Source: an uncultured Subdoligranulum sp.
Lineage (GTDB): Bacteria > Bacillota > Clostridia > Christensenellales > CAG-314
Length of the DNA: 45,339 nucleotides
Reading direction: 5' to 3'
NCBI GenBank assembly: GCA_902496185.1
Contig: CABUZX010000010.1
Location: forward strand, 1 to 45,339
Shown here one piece after another: positions 31,218 through 39,602 of the stretch. The notes beneath the pieces are model-generated. The model was not told the origin of the DNA. It saw only the letters and a program-made list of their open reading frames with translations, and did no database searches. Position numbers and translations under genes: made by a program. How positions within the stretch are numbered: the stretch's first letter is position 1; each line of letters opens with the position of its first letter.

Positions 31218-31751
31218 TTAATTTTTAGGATTCAAATATTTTGATACAATACCGTGTAGCCACTTAAATATGTAGTCAAAAACAAATTGATAAATCACAA
31301 AAGCAATTTGTCCCAATACCACAACTGCTACAACCACCCACTCACGCCTAAACAAGGCTTGCCATGCGTCAAAAAACAAAAAGCGGTAAATAAGCATATA
31401 CGCGGTAAAAAATATTTCAAAAACCGCTATCTTGATAATCCATTTGATTACACTGTTGATATTGCTTTTATCAACCCACAATTTTGTAAGACACAAGGGC
31501 GCAAACAACAGCGCGTAAGGCAAAATTTGCAAATAAACGGGCGCAACAAAACCTGCCACTACCGTTGAGACAGCAAAACAAACAATACTCCTGACTACGC
31601 CCTTAGGAAAAGCAATGGCGTTTGCCACGACGCAAACCGACGCTAATAACCCCGCCGTAAATCCAAATCCAGCGTAAGCCCCTATTATCAAAAACACGGT
31701 TGCCAATGCCGAAAAAACAGCGCAATATGCAATTTTTTGGGAATTTTTCAC
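31218..31751 (-). CDS. polytopic membrane protein, ECF S-component-like
   Basis: 177-residue membrane protein with about five hydrophobic helices and small residues at the opening (IAYCAVFSALATVFLIIGAYAG), a pattern often seen in substrate-binding S components of ECF vitamin transporters. The middle has PKGVVRSIVCFAVSTVVAGF and FAPLCLTKLW, and the end is basic. I cannot name a ligand and no ECF ATPases are nearby. It is the last gene of a compact cluster, 10 bases after the J-like/Cys-tail gene, so the three genes are likely one transcript. Other small membrane families remain possible. Confidence 0.6.
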   Translation of the reverse strand: MKNSQKIAYCAVFSALATVFLIIGAYAGFGFTAGLLASVCVVANAIAFPKGVVRSIVCFAVSTVVAGFVAPVYLQILPYALLFAPLCLTKLWVDKSNINSVIKWIIKIAVFEIFFTAYMLIYRFLFFDAWQALFRREWVVVAVVVLGQIAFVIYQFVFDYIFKWLHGIVSKYLNPKN

Positions 31752-31761
31752 CGTCTAATAC

Positions 31762-32406
31762 CTACCGACACATACATTGACAGCAGTCGCAACACATATT
31801 TGCAAGACAAACGTCACCGCAACAACTGCCCGTACACGTTCCGTTGCCGTGCGGTCCTGCGTCGTCGTACACGGGTGCGGAAGTATTGTGGCTGGACATT
31901 TTTTCCGGCGAAACTTTTTTGTTTGCCATTATTTTGTTGAGCTTATCAAGGCTATCCTTGTATCTGATATTGTCTGGATCCATATTTATACACATTTCCA
32001 ACTGTTTTTTGGACTCGACAAACCAACTTTTTTTGTAATAAATTATCGACTGCAAATAATGCCACTCTGCGCTTCTATCGTTGAGATCGTCCAACATAGC
32101 TTGCGCCGTTTCAATATCGTTGGATTTGATAAGTTGCTCAATCTTTTCAAAATAAGTTTGCGAACCGCCAGAATAGTCTTGTTCACCTTGCTCCGGCTCG
32201 TGTATTTCACTCGCGGTTTTAGAAATAAACTCATTATAGGCCTCGTCCAACATGTCAAGTTTTTTTGCCGCCGCATTGCCTACCGCGCCCGGCTCCATAC
32301 GTTGTGCGCGAAGCGCCTCTTTTTGCTCTTCATAGCTTTTTAAAGCTTCTTCCCGAGTGGCGTCTTCCTTAATTTTTAAGATTTCACATGCTTTTCTTAA
32401 CGTCAT
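31762..32406 (-). CDS. J-domain-like/TPR protein with Cys-rich tail
   Basis: 214 residues. Residues 1-62 follow the helix layout of a J domain (LRKACEILKIKEDATREEAL ... KLDMLDEAYNEFI) but lack the HPD tripeptide required to stimulate Hsp70. Residues about 85-160 form tetratricopeptide-like helices (WHYLQSIIYYKKSWFVESKKQ). The last 26 residues contain ten cysteines (pattern SCC, VC, MCC, DCC, QC, MC), suggestive of metal or Fe-S binding. It overlaps the upstream DUF5685 gene by 4 bases (ATGA) and lies 10 bases before a membrane-protein gene. Function is unknown; a metal-handling adaptor is an inference. Confidence 0.72.
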   Translation of the reverse strand: MTLRKACEILKIKEDATREEALKSYEEQKEALRAQRMEPGAVGNAAAKKLDMLDEAYNEFISKTASEIHEPEQGEQDYSGGSQTYFEKIEQLIKSNDIETAQAMLDDLNDRSAEWHYLQSIIYYKKSWFVESKKQLEMCINMDPDNIRYKDSLDKLNKIMANKKVSPEKMSSHNTSAPVYDDAGPHGNGTCTGSCCGDVCLANMCCDCCQCMCR

Positions 32407-33278
32407 TTTTTGTTGCTCCTATTATATTTGTCAAAAATTTCAGAAGTTTTTTTGCGCATACCCTCGTAAATTATGTTTTTTAATACGCAAGTATACGACT
32501 TTAACTCTAAATCGTTGAAACTTTCAGCTATTTTGTTGAGAGTAGAATAGAATAAAAACTCCAACTGCTCTTTGTTTGTCTCCACAAAGCTTTCCACGTC
32601 GTCGGTTTTGCCGAGCCAAGCAAACAAAACGTTGTAATTTTTGCTTTTTGCGTCCTTCTTTAAGTCGTCTAACGCGTCTATAATATATACCCATTTGCCG
32701 ACGTTGTAACACAAATTGTAAAGATATTTATTAGTATCTGGTATTTCGCCCAAAACATACTCCGCTACAGCAGTTGCCATACGGGCGGAATAATCACAAA
32801 CTGCGTCAATGCTGTCGCTGTTTTCTTTTTCCTTTTTGAGCAAACCGTCGTACAAAGACTGCAATTGATCAAACAAGGTTGGCGCGTTTTGCCTTGCCGT
32901 TTTGAAGGGTTTTTTTAATAAAGTCAACGCAATACGGCGTTTTTTGCTTTTTTCGGCGTCTATACCGTCGTCCACGGCATTGAAATAAAAAAGTAACAAG
33001 TTTGCCGTTGCAAGTTTGTCCGTTAAAAAATCGCGTTGCATTATACTACGTTTTTTAAACGGCGACGAAGCGCAAGTTGACATAGTTATGTTTGCGGGAG
33101 TTTCCGTAACTGCATGAAAAAGCATATTGTAAAAATTAATATCCCACCCTGCAGTCAACCTTGCTCTATTTGAATACGTATCCTTTAAAGACATACATAT
33201 CCCACACAAAAAAGTGTGCCACAATCCAAACTGCCCTTTTTCCAACGTTTCCTTATTGATATTGATATAACCAAACAT
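32403..33278 (-). CDS. DUF5685 family protein
   Basis: 291-residue all-helical protein recognised as DUF5685 by the start MFGYININKETL ... FLCGICMSLKDTYSNRARL and by the later YNVGKWVYIIDALDDLKKD. The N-terminal Cys pair (25, 28) plus Cys69 is a possible metal site. Two Asp-rich segments (VDDGID at about 102-107 and DALDDLKKD at 201-209) sit as in trans-isoprenyl and squalene/phytoene synthase folds, which suggests, but does not prove, a diphosphate-binding site. The family has no assigned function that I know. It overlaps the J-like gene by 4 bases. The ribosome site is weak. Confidence 0.78.
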   Translation of the reverse strand: MFGYININKETLEKGQFGLWHTFLCGICMSLKDTYSNRARLTAGWDINFYNMLFHAVTETPANITMSTCASSPFKKRSIMQRDFLTDKLATANLLLFYFNAVDDGIDAEKSKKRRIALTLLKKPFKTARQNAPTLFDQLQSLYDGLLKKEKENSDSIDAVCDYSARMATAVAEYVLGEIPDTNKYLYNLCYNVGKWVYIIDALDDLKKDAKSKNYNVLFAWLGKTDDVESFVETNKEQLEFLFYSTLNKIAESFNDLELKSYTCVLKNIIYEGMRKKTSEIFDKYNRSNKK

Positions 33279-33289
33279 TTGTTTTTTCT

Positions 33290-34333
33290 TTAAATTTTTG
33301 GTACAAACCCTATGCGCTTGTACACCTTTGCAAGAGTTCTTCTTGCTCTAAGATAAGCTTTTTGCGCGCCTTCCGCCAAAACGGTATTGAGATAAGCTTT
33401 GTCGGCAAGCAGTCTTTTTTGTTCCTTTTGTATAGGCTCAAGTACCGAAATAACGGCGTCTGCTATACGTGGTTTAAATACGCCGTAGCCTACTCCCTCA
33501 AACTCTTTTTCCGCATCACTAATAGAAACACCTGCAAAGGCAGAATAAATAGTCAATAAATTGCTGATTTCCGGCTTGTCGTCCCCAAACCTTATTGCCG
33601 TGTCGCTATCCGTCACGGCGCGTTTAAACTTACGGCGGATTTCGTCGGGAGTATCCGTCAGCGAAACGAAAGCATTTTCATTTTCGTCGCTTTTGCTCAT
33701 TTTTGCCTGCGCGTTTTGTAAACTCATTATTTTTGAACCGTGTTTTGCTATATACGGCTCGGGCACAACGAAGGTATCGCCAAAACGTGCATTAAAGCGT
33801 TGCGCAAGGTCGCGCGTCAGTTCAAGATGTTGCTTTTGGTCAACGCCGACAGGAACAAGATCCGTCTGATAAAGCAAAATATCACTTGCCATAAGCACGG
33901 GATAATCCATAAGTCCCATATTTATATTTTCCGCATGGCGAGCGCATTTGTCCTTAAACTGCGTCATGCGGTTGAGTTCACCCACGTAAGTGACGGTGTT
34001 GAGCGCCCAAGCGAGTTCGGCATGACAAGGCACGTGTGATTGAATAAAAATCGTGCTTTTTTCCGGATTTAAACCGCAAGCCAAATAAAGCGCAAGCAAC
34101 TCCCAAGTTTGTTTACGAAGTTCCGCAGGGACTTGCGATACTGTAATAGCGTGCAAATCCACTACGCAAAAAATACTGTCGTAAGCGTCTTGCAAAGTAA
34201 GCCAATTTTTGATTGCGCCGATATAGTTGCCTATGGTGATTTTTCCGCTGGGTTGTATCCCGCTAAACAATACCTTTTTTTTGGGTTGCATTTCTTCTGC
34301 TTGCTGATTTTTTTCAAACGTATTATTGTCCAT
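33290..34333 (-). CDS. trpS: tryptophan--tRNA ligase
   Basis: 347-residue class I aminoacyl-tRNA synthetase charging tRNA-Trp. Seen: VLFSGIQPSGKITIGNYIGAI, where the TIGN tetrapeptide is the HIGH-equivalent (about residues 21-41), DYPVLMASDILLYQTDLVPVGVDQKQHLELTRD, the KMSKS loop exactly in AKMSKSDENE, and a C-terminal helical anticodon-binding part. Length is typical. The ATG at 34331-34333 was chosen because TAAGG precedes it at a good distance; an in-frame ATG five codons upstream lacks one. The gene lies behind the terminator of the upstream ATPase, 11 bases ahead of the DUF5685 gene, so these may be co-transcribed. No T-box leader fits in the short gap. Confidence 0.96.
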   Translation of the reverse strand: MDNNTFEKNQQAEEMQPKKKVLFSGIQPSGKITIGNYIGAIKNWLTLQDAYDSIFCVVDLHAITVSQVPAELRKQTWELLALYLACGLNPEKSTIFIQSHVPCHAELAWALNTVTYVGELNRMTQFKDKCARHAENINMGLMDYPVLMASDILLYQTDLVPVGVDQKQHLELTRDLAQRFNARFGDTFVVPEPYIAKHGSKIMSLQNAQAKMSKSDENENAFVSLTDTPDEIRRKFKRAVTDSDTAIRFGDDKPEISNLLTIYSAFAGVSISDAEKEFEGVGYGVFKPRIADAVISVLEPIQKEQKRLLADKAYLNTVLAEGAQKAYLRARRTLAKVYKRIGFVPKI

Positions 34334-34383
34334 AATAAACCTTACCATTCTTTATTGTAGCAAACTTTAAACCAAAATGCAAC

Positions 34384-34423
34384 TAAAAAAAGACCACGCA
34401 AGCATTTTACGTAGTCTTTTTTA
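34384..34423 (-). terminator. terminator of the P-loop ATPase gene
   Basis: Minus strand AAAAAAGAC(T)ACG / CG(TG)GTCTTTTTT hairpin with a T-G pair and a loop of about 11 bases, followed by T-rich sequence. Confidence 0.8.
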
Positions 34424-34446
34424 AATTTTTTATTAGCTTGTAAAAA

Positions 34447-34872
34447 TTAAAATTTATACAAAGTAGTATACTTTTTTAAATATTCGGGCAATTCGTCCGC
34501 AACACTAAAAGTAAAAATGAATTCAACGTCAAACTTTTTTGACAAATCGGCAAAACAAGCAAACATATCCTCCAATTCTTCAAGCGGTTTTTTGACTATT
34601 TTGATAATACCGTCAAAGTATATTTTTTCAATATCGTAGTTGCCTGCCAAAATACCCTTTACAAAAGCGGGAAAAGTCTTTTCGCAACGTACGTCGTATT
34701 CGCTCGAATCCACCAATTTGATTGCGTGTTCCAAGTCGTGCATACGCGAATTGTCTTTATCTATATAAACCAAATCTCCTTTGGCTGTGCTTACGCTTTG
34801 GTTTGCAAGGTCAACAAGCTTTTTGGTTTTTCCGCATCCCTTCGGGCCGTAAATAAGTTTGATATTGTCCAT
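34447..34872 (-). CDS. P-loop ATPase-like protein
   Basis: 141-residue soluble protein with a clear Walker A motif GPKGCGKTKK (residues 9-18) near the N-terminus and a hydrophobic strand ending in Asp (IEKIYFDGI) as a possible Walker B. It is compact, resembling clostridial proteins annotated as twitching-motility or thymidine-kinase-like ATPases, but the specific substrate residues of thymidine kinase are not evident. The ATG has the ribosome site AGGAGGTAATA. It is a single-gene transcript with its own promoter and terminator. Confidence 0.75.
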   Translation of the reverse strand: MDNIKLIYGPKGCGKTKKLVDLANQSVSTAKGDLVYIDKDNSRMHDLEHAIKLVDSSEYDVRCEKTFPAFVKGILAGNYDIEKIYFDGIIKIVKKPLEELEDMFACFADLSKKFDVEFIFTFSVADELPEYLKKYTTLYKF

Positions 34873-34896
34873 TATTACCTCCTGATTGTTACTAAT

Positions 34897-34924
34897 ATTG
34901 TATCAAAGATACAAAAAATTACAA
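34897..34924 (-). promoter_or_regulatory. promoter of the P-loop ATPase gene
   Basis: TTGTAA (34919-34924), a 16-base spacer and TACAAT (34897-34902) on the minus strand. Confidence 0.55.
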
Positions 34925-34930
34925 TTGTTT

Positions 34931-36130
34931 TTAGCAAATTTCGTCAATAAATTTTTTAATACGTCTTGCGCCCTCTTCAATTACGGGGATATCAAGAGTA
35001 TAAGTAAGTCTCACGTACTTGTCTGCGCCGAAACTTTCGCAGGGAATAACCGCAACGTGGGCTTTTTCCAACAAGGTTTCACTAAACTCCAACGGAGTAT
35101 TGATTTGCTTGCCTTCAAAAGATTTGCCGAGCAATCCCGATACGTCTACCATAACGTAAAAAGCGCCGCTACCCTTTACACACTTGACTTTATCGTAATT
35201 TTCAAAGCAAGCCAAAAGGGCGTTTCTTCTTTCTTCAAAAATCTTACGCATTGACGAAATAAATTCTTCGCCGTTATTAAGAGCGCATACTGAAGCGTGT
35301 TGAGCAATAGTGTTGGGGTTGCTACTTTCGTGACTTTGCAATGCGCCCATACGCTTTGCAAGTATGGTAGAACTTGCCGTATAACCAATTCTCCAACCGG
35401 TCATAGCGTAGGCTTTGCTCATACCGTTGATAACGATAGTGCGTTCCTTCATTTCTTCGTCAACCTGAGCGACGGAAAAATGCTTTTTGCCGTCATAAGC
35501 AAGAGCCTCGTAAATTTCGTCGGAAATAACGTATATATCTGGATATTCCTTAAGCATTTTTGCAAAAGCGCGTACGGTTTCTTCAGAATACAAAGTACCC
35601 GTCGGGTTGTTCGGCGTGTTAAGTATGATTGCCTTAGTTTTTGGAGTAATGGCGCTTTTTACCACGTCAACGTCCAAAGCAAAGCCGTTTTCCGCCTTCA
35701 TTGTAACAACTACGGGTGTACCACCGCAAATTTTTACCAATTCTGGATAAGTCAACCAATACGGAGCAACGATAATAACTTCGTCACCTTCTTCCACCGT
35801 AGCTTGAATAGCGTTGTACAAACTTTGTTTTGCACCGCTACTTACTACGATTTGTTCTTGAGTATAATTCAAACCGTTGTCTCTTGCAAGCTTGTTGCAT
35901 ACGGCGTCTTTCAAAGCAGGCATACCGCTTGCCGCAGTATACTTTGTAAAACCCTTATCAAGAGCGACCTTTGCAGCCTGAATAATAAAATCAGGCGTAT
36001 TAAAATCCGGTTCGCCCGCAGCAAAGCTGATAAGGTCAACGCCTTCGGCTTTCATTTTGTTTGCCTTTGCCGTAATGGCAAGCGTAAGACTCGGTGATAC
36101 GTTTTTTGCTCTTTTTGTGATAGTTAACAT
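34931..36130 (-). CDS. pyridoxal-phosphate aminotransferase (AspC-like)
   Basis: 399-residue class I aminotransferase resembling the aspartate aminotransferase Ib subgroup. Seen: DLISFAAGEPDFNTPD, NTPNNPTGTLYS with the Asn contacting PLP, ISDEIYEALAYDG, the PLP-lysine in INGMSKAYAMTGWRIGY, and the C-terminal Arg in KYVRLTYTLD. It interconverts aspartate and glutamate with their keto acids or acts on related amino acids; exact specificity is not set by motifs alone. The ATG at 36128-36130 has GGAGG upstream, though 11 bases away. It lies about 50 bases after prfA, likely in the same transcript. Confidence 0.9.
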   Translation of the reverse strand: MLTITKRAKNVSPSLTLAITAKANKMKAEGVDLISFAAGEPDFNTPDFIIQAAKVALDKGFTKYTAASGMPALKDAVCNKLARDNGLNYTQEQIVVSSGAKQSLYNAIQATVEEGDEVIIVAPYWLTYPELVKICGGTPVVVTMKAENGFALDVDVVKSAITPKTKAIILNTPNNPTGTLYSEETVRAFAKMLKEYPDIYVISDEIYEALAYDGKKHFSVAQVDEEMKERTIVINGMSKAYAMTGWRIGYTASSTILAKRMGALQSHESSNPNTIAQHASVCALNNGEEFISSMRKIFEERRNALLACFENYDKVKCVKGSGAFYVMVDVSGLLGKSFEGKQINTPLEFSETLLEKAHVAVIPCESFGADKYVRLTYTLDIPVIEEGARRIKKFIDEIC

Positions 36131-36180
36131 AATTTTTATTTCCTCCAAAAACCCACTGTAGGGGTTATTTTGTATTTAAA

Positions 36181-37254
36181 TCAATCCTGTTGGTTGTTTT
36201 GTAATTTTGCCGTTTGGTCAGCAATACGCAACGCTTCAATCATTTGGGCAATATCGCCGTTTAAAAAGTTTTCCAAATCATACAAAGTAAAATTTATACG
36301 GTGATCGGTAACTCTACCCTGTGGAAAGTTGTAAGTACGTATTCTTTCGCTCCTATCCCCCGTACCCACCTGCGTTTTACGCGCCGAAGCGTATTCCTTA
36401 TCTGCTTGCGTCTGATACAGGTCATACAACTTGCTTTTAAGCATTTGCATTGCGTACTCGCGGTTTTGAATTTGACTGCGTTGCGTCTGACACGCAACTA
36501 TAATCCCCGTCGGCAAGTGCGTGATCCTTATTGCGCTTTCCGTTTTGTTAACGTGCTGTCCGCCTGCTCCGCTACTACGATACGTGTCTACTTTAAGGTC
36601 TTTTTCGTTTATTTCTATTTCCACGTCGGTAGTTTCGGGCAAAACCGCTACCGTAATGGTGCTGGTATGAATACGCCCTTGCGACTCCGTCTCCGGCACA
36701 CGCTGAACCCTGTGTACTCCGCCCTCAAACTTAAAACGACTGTACGCGCCGTTACCAACGACTTTAAAGGAGGCTTCCTTTACTCCGCCCAATTCGTTTT
36801 CATTTAGGTCAATATCTTCCACCTTCCAGCGCATTTTTTCGGCGTACATAAAGTACATACGGCGAATTTCTCCCGCAAACAAGGCGGCTTCCTCCCCGCC
36901 TGCGCCCGCGCGGATTTCCACAATAACGTTTTTTTCGTCGTTGGGATCAACGGGCAAAAGCAAAACTTTCAACTCTTCTTCCAGCTTTTCGCGGTTTTCC
37001 TTAAGAAATTTGATTTCGTCGTGCAACAAAAGCTTCATTTCCTCATCCGTTTCGAAATCAATCGTTTTTAAACTTTCCGTCAGCGCGTCGTTGTTTTTGC
37101 GCCACTCGTCGTATTTTTCTACAACAGGCAAAAGCCCGCTATGTTCCTTAACCAACTTTTTCCACTCCTGATTGTTGGCAATGACTTCGGGCTTTGCTAT
37201 TTCTTCCGTCAAGTATTCGTACCTTTGTTTTGCCTTTTCCAGTTTATTAAACAT
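36181..37254 (-). CDS. prfA: peptide chain release factor 1
   Basis: 357-residue class I release factor recognising UAA and UAG and triggering peptide release. The GGQ motif is in SSGAGGQHVNKTESAIRI (Gln methylated by PrmC), and the RF1-type GDRSERIRTYNFPQGRVTDHRI region is present. Full length and normal start. The ribosome site lies in the last codons of the upstream fused yqhQ-prmC gene, only 5 bases away. That gene encodes its own methyltransferase, so the pair is functionally coupled. Confidence 0.96.
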   Translation of the reverse strand: MFNKLEKAKQRYEYLTEEIAKPEVIANNQEWKKLVKEHSGLLPVVEKYDEWRKNNDALTESLKTIDFETDEEMKLLLHDEIKFLKENREKLEEELKVLLLPVDPNDEKNVIVEIRAGAGGEEAALFAGEIRRMYFMYAEKMRWKVEDIDLNENELGGVKEASFKVVGNGAYSRFKFEGGVHRVQRVPETESQGRIHTSTITVAVLPETTDVEIEINEKDLKVDTYRSSGAGGQHVNKTESAIRITHLPTGIIVACQTQRSQIQNREYAMQMLKSKLYDLYQTQADKEYASARKTQVGTGDRSERIRTYNFPQGRVTDHRINFTLYDLENFLNGDIAQMIEALRIADQTAKLQNNQQD

Positions 37255-37259
37255 TTAAT

Positions 37260-39011
37260 TTATTTCCTTTTTATTGCAAGAATCATTCTGTCGTTACCCG
37301 AATAATCCTGCTTTACTTCTACGTCATATTTATCTACAAAATAAGCTTTTGCCGTTTCGCCTTGGTCAAAGCCTATTTCCATATACAGTTTTCCGCCCGC
37401 TTTAAGATGCTTGTGAGCGTATTTTGCCAACACTCGATAAAAATCCAAGCCGTCCATACCTCCATCCAAAGCGACGTGCGGTTCATAATCTTTTACGCTT
37501 TTGTCAAGGGTTTGTATGACGTCCGTTGCAATATACGGCGGATTGCAAACAATCATATCATATTTTCCGCCTATTTTTTCAAACATATTGCTCCGCACGT
37601 ACTTTGCGCCTTTTACTCCCAACCTATTAGCGTTAAATTTTGCCCTTTTTAAAGCATCTTTTGAAATATCCGCCAAAACAACCCTTGCAGAAGTCTTTTT
37701 TGCTACCGTCAAACCTATGCAACCGCTACCGCAACATAAATCCAAGACTTTTTTAGAATTGGCTTTTATGACCTGCTCCGCCAACAGTTCAGTCTCCATA
37801 CGAGGAATAAGCACTTTGTCGTCAACGTAAAAATAGTACTCAAAAAACGGCGCTGAAGAACAAGCGTACGCAAAAGGCATACCCTCCAAAATATTGCTAA
37901 TTGCTTTTTCAACCTTAGCAAAATAACAAACGCTTACCATAACCTTTTTAAGGTCGGCGTTGAGTTTAAGTTGCAACAATCCTCTTGCCATCCACTCGGC
38001 GTTTGCCACGTCCAAAGAATTTTCCGCAAGTTTTTGCTTTACAAAAGCCAAAAACTCCTCGTAAGGCACAGGCTCGGGAAAGCGTTCTTCTGGAATATTT
38101 TTGTCTAAATCCATTTCCAAAACCTTTTTAAAGGCGGTAATGGCAACTTCACACATTTTTTCGTCCGGCTCTGCCGTCGTAATCCTTTGCATAAGCTTGC
38201 CAAGATTTTTAAGCGGATTAAAAATCTTGCAACTTGATTTTGCCAATCCCATAAGCATTTCGTAACTAATAGAAGCCACCACAGGAATAAACGCAAGGTT
38301 AATCAGCATCCTTATCCAACCCTTGTCAAAATAAGCCGTAAACCCCACTGCCTGAAACACGAAGGACGCTCCCATTATGACTATAAGCGAGAGTACAAAT
38401 ACGTAAACGATAAAGGAAGTACCGCACCTATCGTGATGCTTGTCGCTTTTCATTACGTTTTCTACGGTAAGTTCCAACTCGTTTTCAAAGCAAGATATGG
38501 TTTTGTGCTCCGCGCCGTGATACATAAATACTCTTTTTATATCTTCCATCTTTGAAACGGACACAAAGTAAACCACTATGATAATTATTTTTGCTACTTC
38601 CTGCACTGCTATTTTTGCAAACGGCGGGAGAGTGGTTGAAAAAATACCGTTTATCCATTCTGGAATATACGTTGGCAATATCACAAACAGCGCCAACGCC
38701 AAAGCAACCCCCAAAAATACCGAAAAAACGAGCGCGCCTTTCAAAGATTTGTCGTCGCTTTCCGTCACTTCTGCCTCGCCTGCTACTTCCGCCGAGCGCA
38801 TAAGAGTGCTCGTACCGCTAACCAAGCTGTTGATAAGATTTGCTATTCCTCTCAAAAATGGAATTTTATTTATTGCTTTTTTTGGCGGAATACGCGTTGC
38901 TTCTACTCTAATAACCCCGGCTTCGTCACGCACGGCAAGAGCCATACTACTCTCTCCGCGCATCATTACGCCTTCCATCACTGCTTGACCGCCGATTTTT
39001 GTTTTTGCCAT
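37260..39011 (-). CDS. YqhQ (DUF1385) - PrmC fusion protein
   Basis: 583 residues joining two normally separate proteins. Residues 1-300 are a complete DUF1385/YqhQ: IGGQAVMEGVMMRG, IPFLRGIANL, YHGAEHKTISCFE, and four hydrophobic helices (about 92-114, 133-153, 197-220, 233-255), ending at the family's ITTAEPDEKMCEVAI. A 14-residue linker follows. Residues 315-583 are the glutamine methyltransferase PrmC, with VLIPRMETELL, SAM motif VLDLCCGSGCIGL (422-434) and the catalytic NPPY (490-493); it methylates the GGQ Gln of release factors. The reading frame is continuous with no internal ribosome site that I can see. It is immediately upstream of prfA. Confidence 0.9.
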   Translation of the reverse strand: MAKTKIGGQAVMEGVMMRGESSMALAVRDEAGVIRVEATRIPPKKAINKIPFLRGIANLINSLVSGTSTLMRSAEVAGEAEVTESDDKSLKGALVFSVFLGVALALALFVILPTYIPEWINGIFSTTLPPFAKIAVQEVAKIIIIVVYFVSVSKMEDIKRVFMYHGAEHKTISCFENELELTVENVMKSDKHHDRCGTSFIVYVFVLSLIVIMGASFVFQAVGFTAYFDKGWIRMLINLAFIPVVASISYEMLMGLAKSSCKIFNPLKNLGKLMQRITTAEPDEKMCEVAITAFKKVLEMDLDKNIPEERFPEPVPYEEFLAFVKQKLAENSLDVANAEWMARGLLQLKLNADLKKVMVSVCYFAKVEKAISNILEGMPFAYACSSAPFFEYYFYVDDKVLIPRMETELLAEQVIKANSKKVLDLCCGSGCIGLTVAKKTSARVVLADISKDALKRAKFNANRLGVKGAKYVRSNMFEKIGGKYDMIVCNPPYIATDVIQTLDKSVKDYEPHVALDGGMDGLDFYRVLAKYAHKHLKAGGKLYMEIGFDQGETAKAYFVDKYDVEVKQDYSGNDRMILAIKRK

Positions 39012-39029
39012 AATTTTTTCCTTAAGACA

Positions 39030-39058
39030 ATTATAGCAAATAATCTTTTTTTTTGCAA
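39030..39058 (-). promoter_or_regulatory. promoter of the yqhQ-prmC/prfA operon
   Basis: TTGCAA (39053-39058), a 17-base spacer and TATAAT (39030-39035) with a TGC extension on the minus strand, about 20 bases before the ATG; ribosome site TTAAGGAAAA. Confidence 0.8.
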
Positions 39059-39088
39059 CAAAAAAGCACAGAAAGAATTTTCTGCGCT
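39057..39088 (-). terminator. terminator of rpmE
   Basis: Minus strand AGCGCAGAAA / TTTCTGTGCT stem with a 4-base loop and a following T6 run, 20 bases after the rpmE stop. Confidence 0.85.
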
Positions 39089-39107
39089 CATTGATTGTTT
39101 GCGCTGT

Positions 39108-39311
39108 TTACATACCGTAGCGTTTTTTAAATCTATCAACTCTACCGCCGGCATCAACCAGTTTTTGCTTGCCCGTAAAATACGGGTGACATTTATTGCA
39201 AATTTCCACCTTAATGACGTCGCCTCTTTGGGTGCTGCCCGTTACAAAAGTTTCGCCACAGGCGCATTTGACGGTGACTTGATGATAATCCGGATGAATT
39301 TTTTCCTTCAT
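39108..39311 (-). CDS. rpmE: 50S ribosomal protein L31 (zinc-binding type)
   Basis: 67-residue large-subunit protein. Four cysteines (16, 18, 37, 40) in the CAC and ICNKCHPYFTG motifs mark the zinc-binding C+ form, as opposed to the zinc-free paralogue made under zinc limitation. The start MKEKIHPDYHQV is normal, with a GAGGTGAGC ribosome site. It is monocistronic with a consensus promoter and terminator. rpmE, yqhQ, prmC and prfA lie in the order common in clostridia. Confidence 0.97.
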   Translation of the reverse strand: MKEKIHPDYHQVTVKCACGETFVTGSTQRGDVIKVEICNKCHPYFTGKQKLVDAGGRVDRFKKRYGM

Positions 39312-39345
39312 GGGTGCTCACCTCTCTATTTTTTTTAGCCTTGCT

Positions 39346-39374
39346 ATTATACCCCACATCTTGCATTAAGTCAA
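39346..39374 (-). promoter_or_regulatory. promoter of rpmE
   Basis: TTGACT (39369-39374), a 17-base spacer and perfect TATAAT (39346-39351) on the minus strand. Confidence 0.88.
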
Positions 39375-39546
39375 GGGATTTTAAGCATTTTTTTATTTGT
39401 TTGTAATATATTTTTTTTAAAAACTCAACCACCTCAAAAAAATTGTTTTTTTAAACCGAATTTTTTAGTTTTTTGCTGTTTTTTTGTGGTTTTTATCTCA
39501 AAAATCGGGATTTTTTGTATCAAATAAAGAGTTTTGCATCAAAAAG

Positions 39547-39575
39547 TAGACAATTTTAAATTGTTTTGATATAAT
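39547..39575 (+). promoter_or_regulatory. promoter of the MDR dehydrogenase gene
   Basis: TAGACA (39547-39552), a 17-base spacer and TATAAT (39570-39575) with a TGA extension. The ATG follows 28 bases later behind CGGAGACG. Confidence 0.8.
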
Positions 39576-39602
39576 GTATTAAAGTGTTTTATCGGAGACG
39601 TT

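Noticed and set aside
34334..34446. T-box or tryptophan leader before trpS
   Set aside because: Only about 110 bases separate the genes, mostly the upstream terminator; no T-box sequence or specifier loop is seen.
39211..39432. 73-codon minus-strand ORF overlapping rpmE
   Set aside because: It overlaps the consensus rpmE promoter and the rpmE 5' end in another frame; no family signal.
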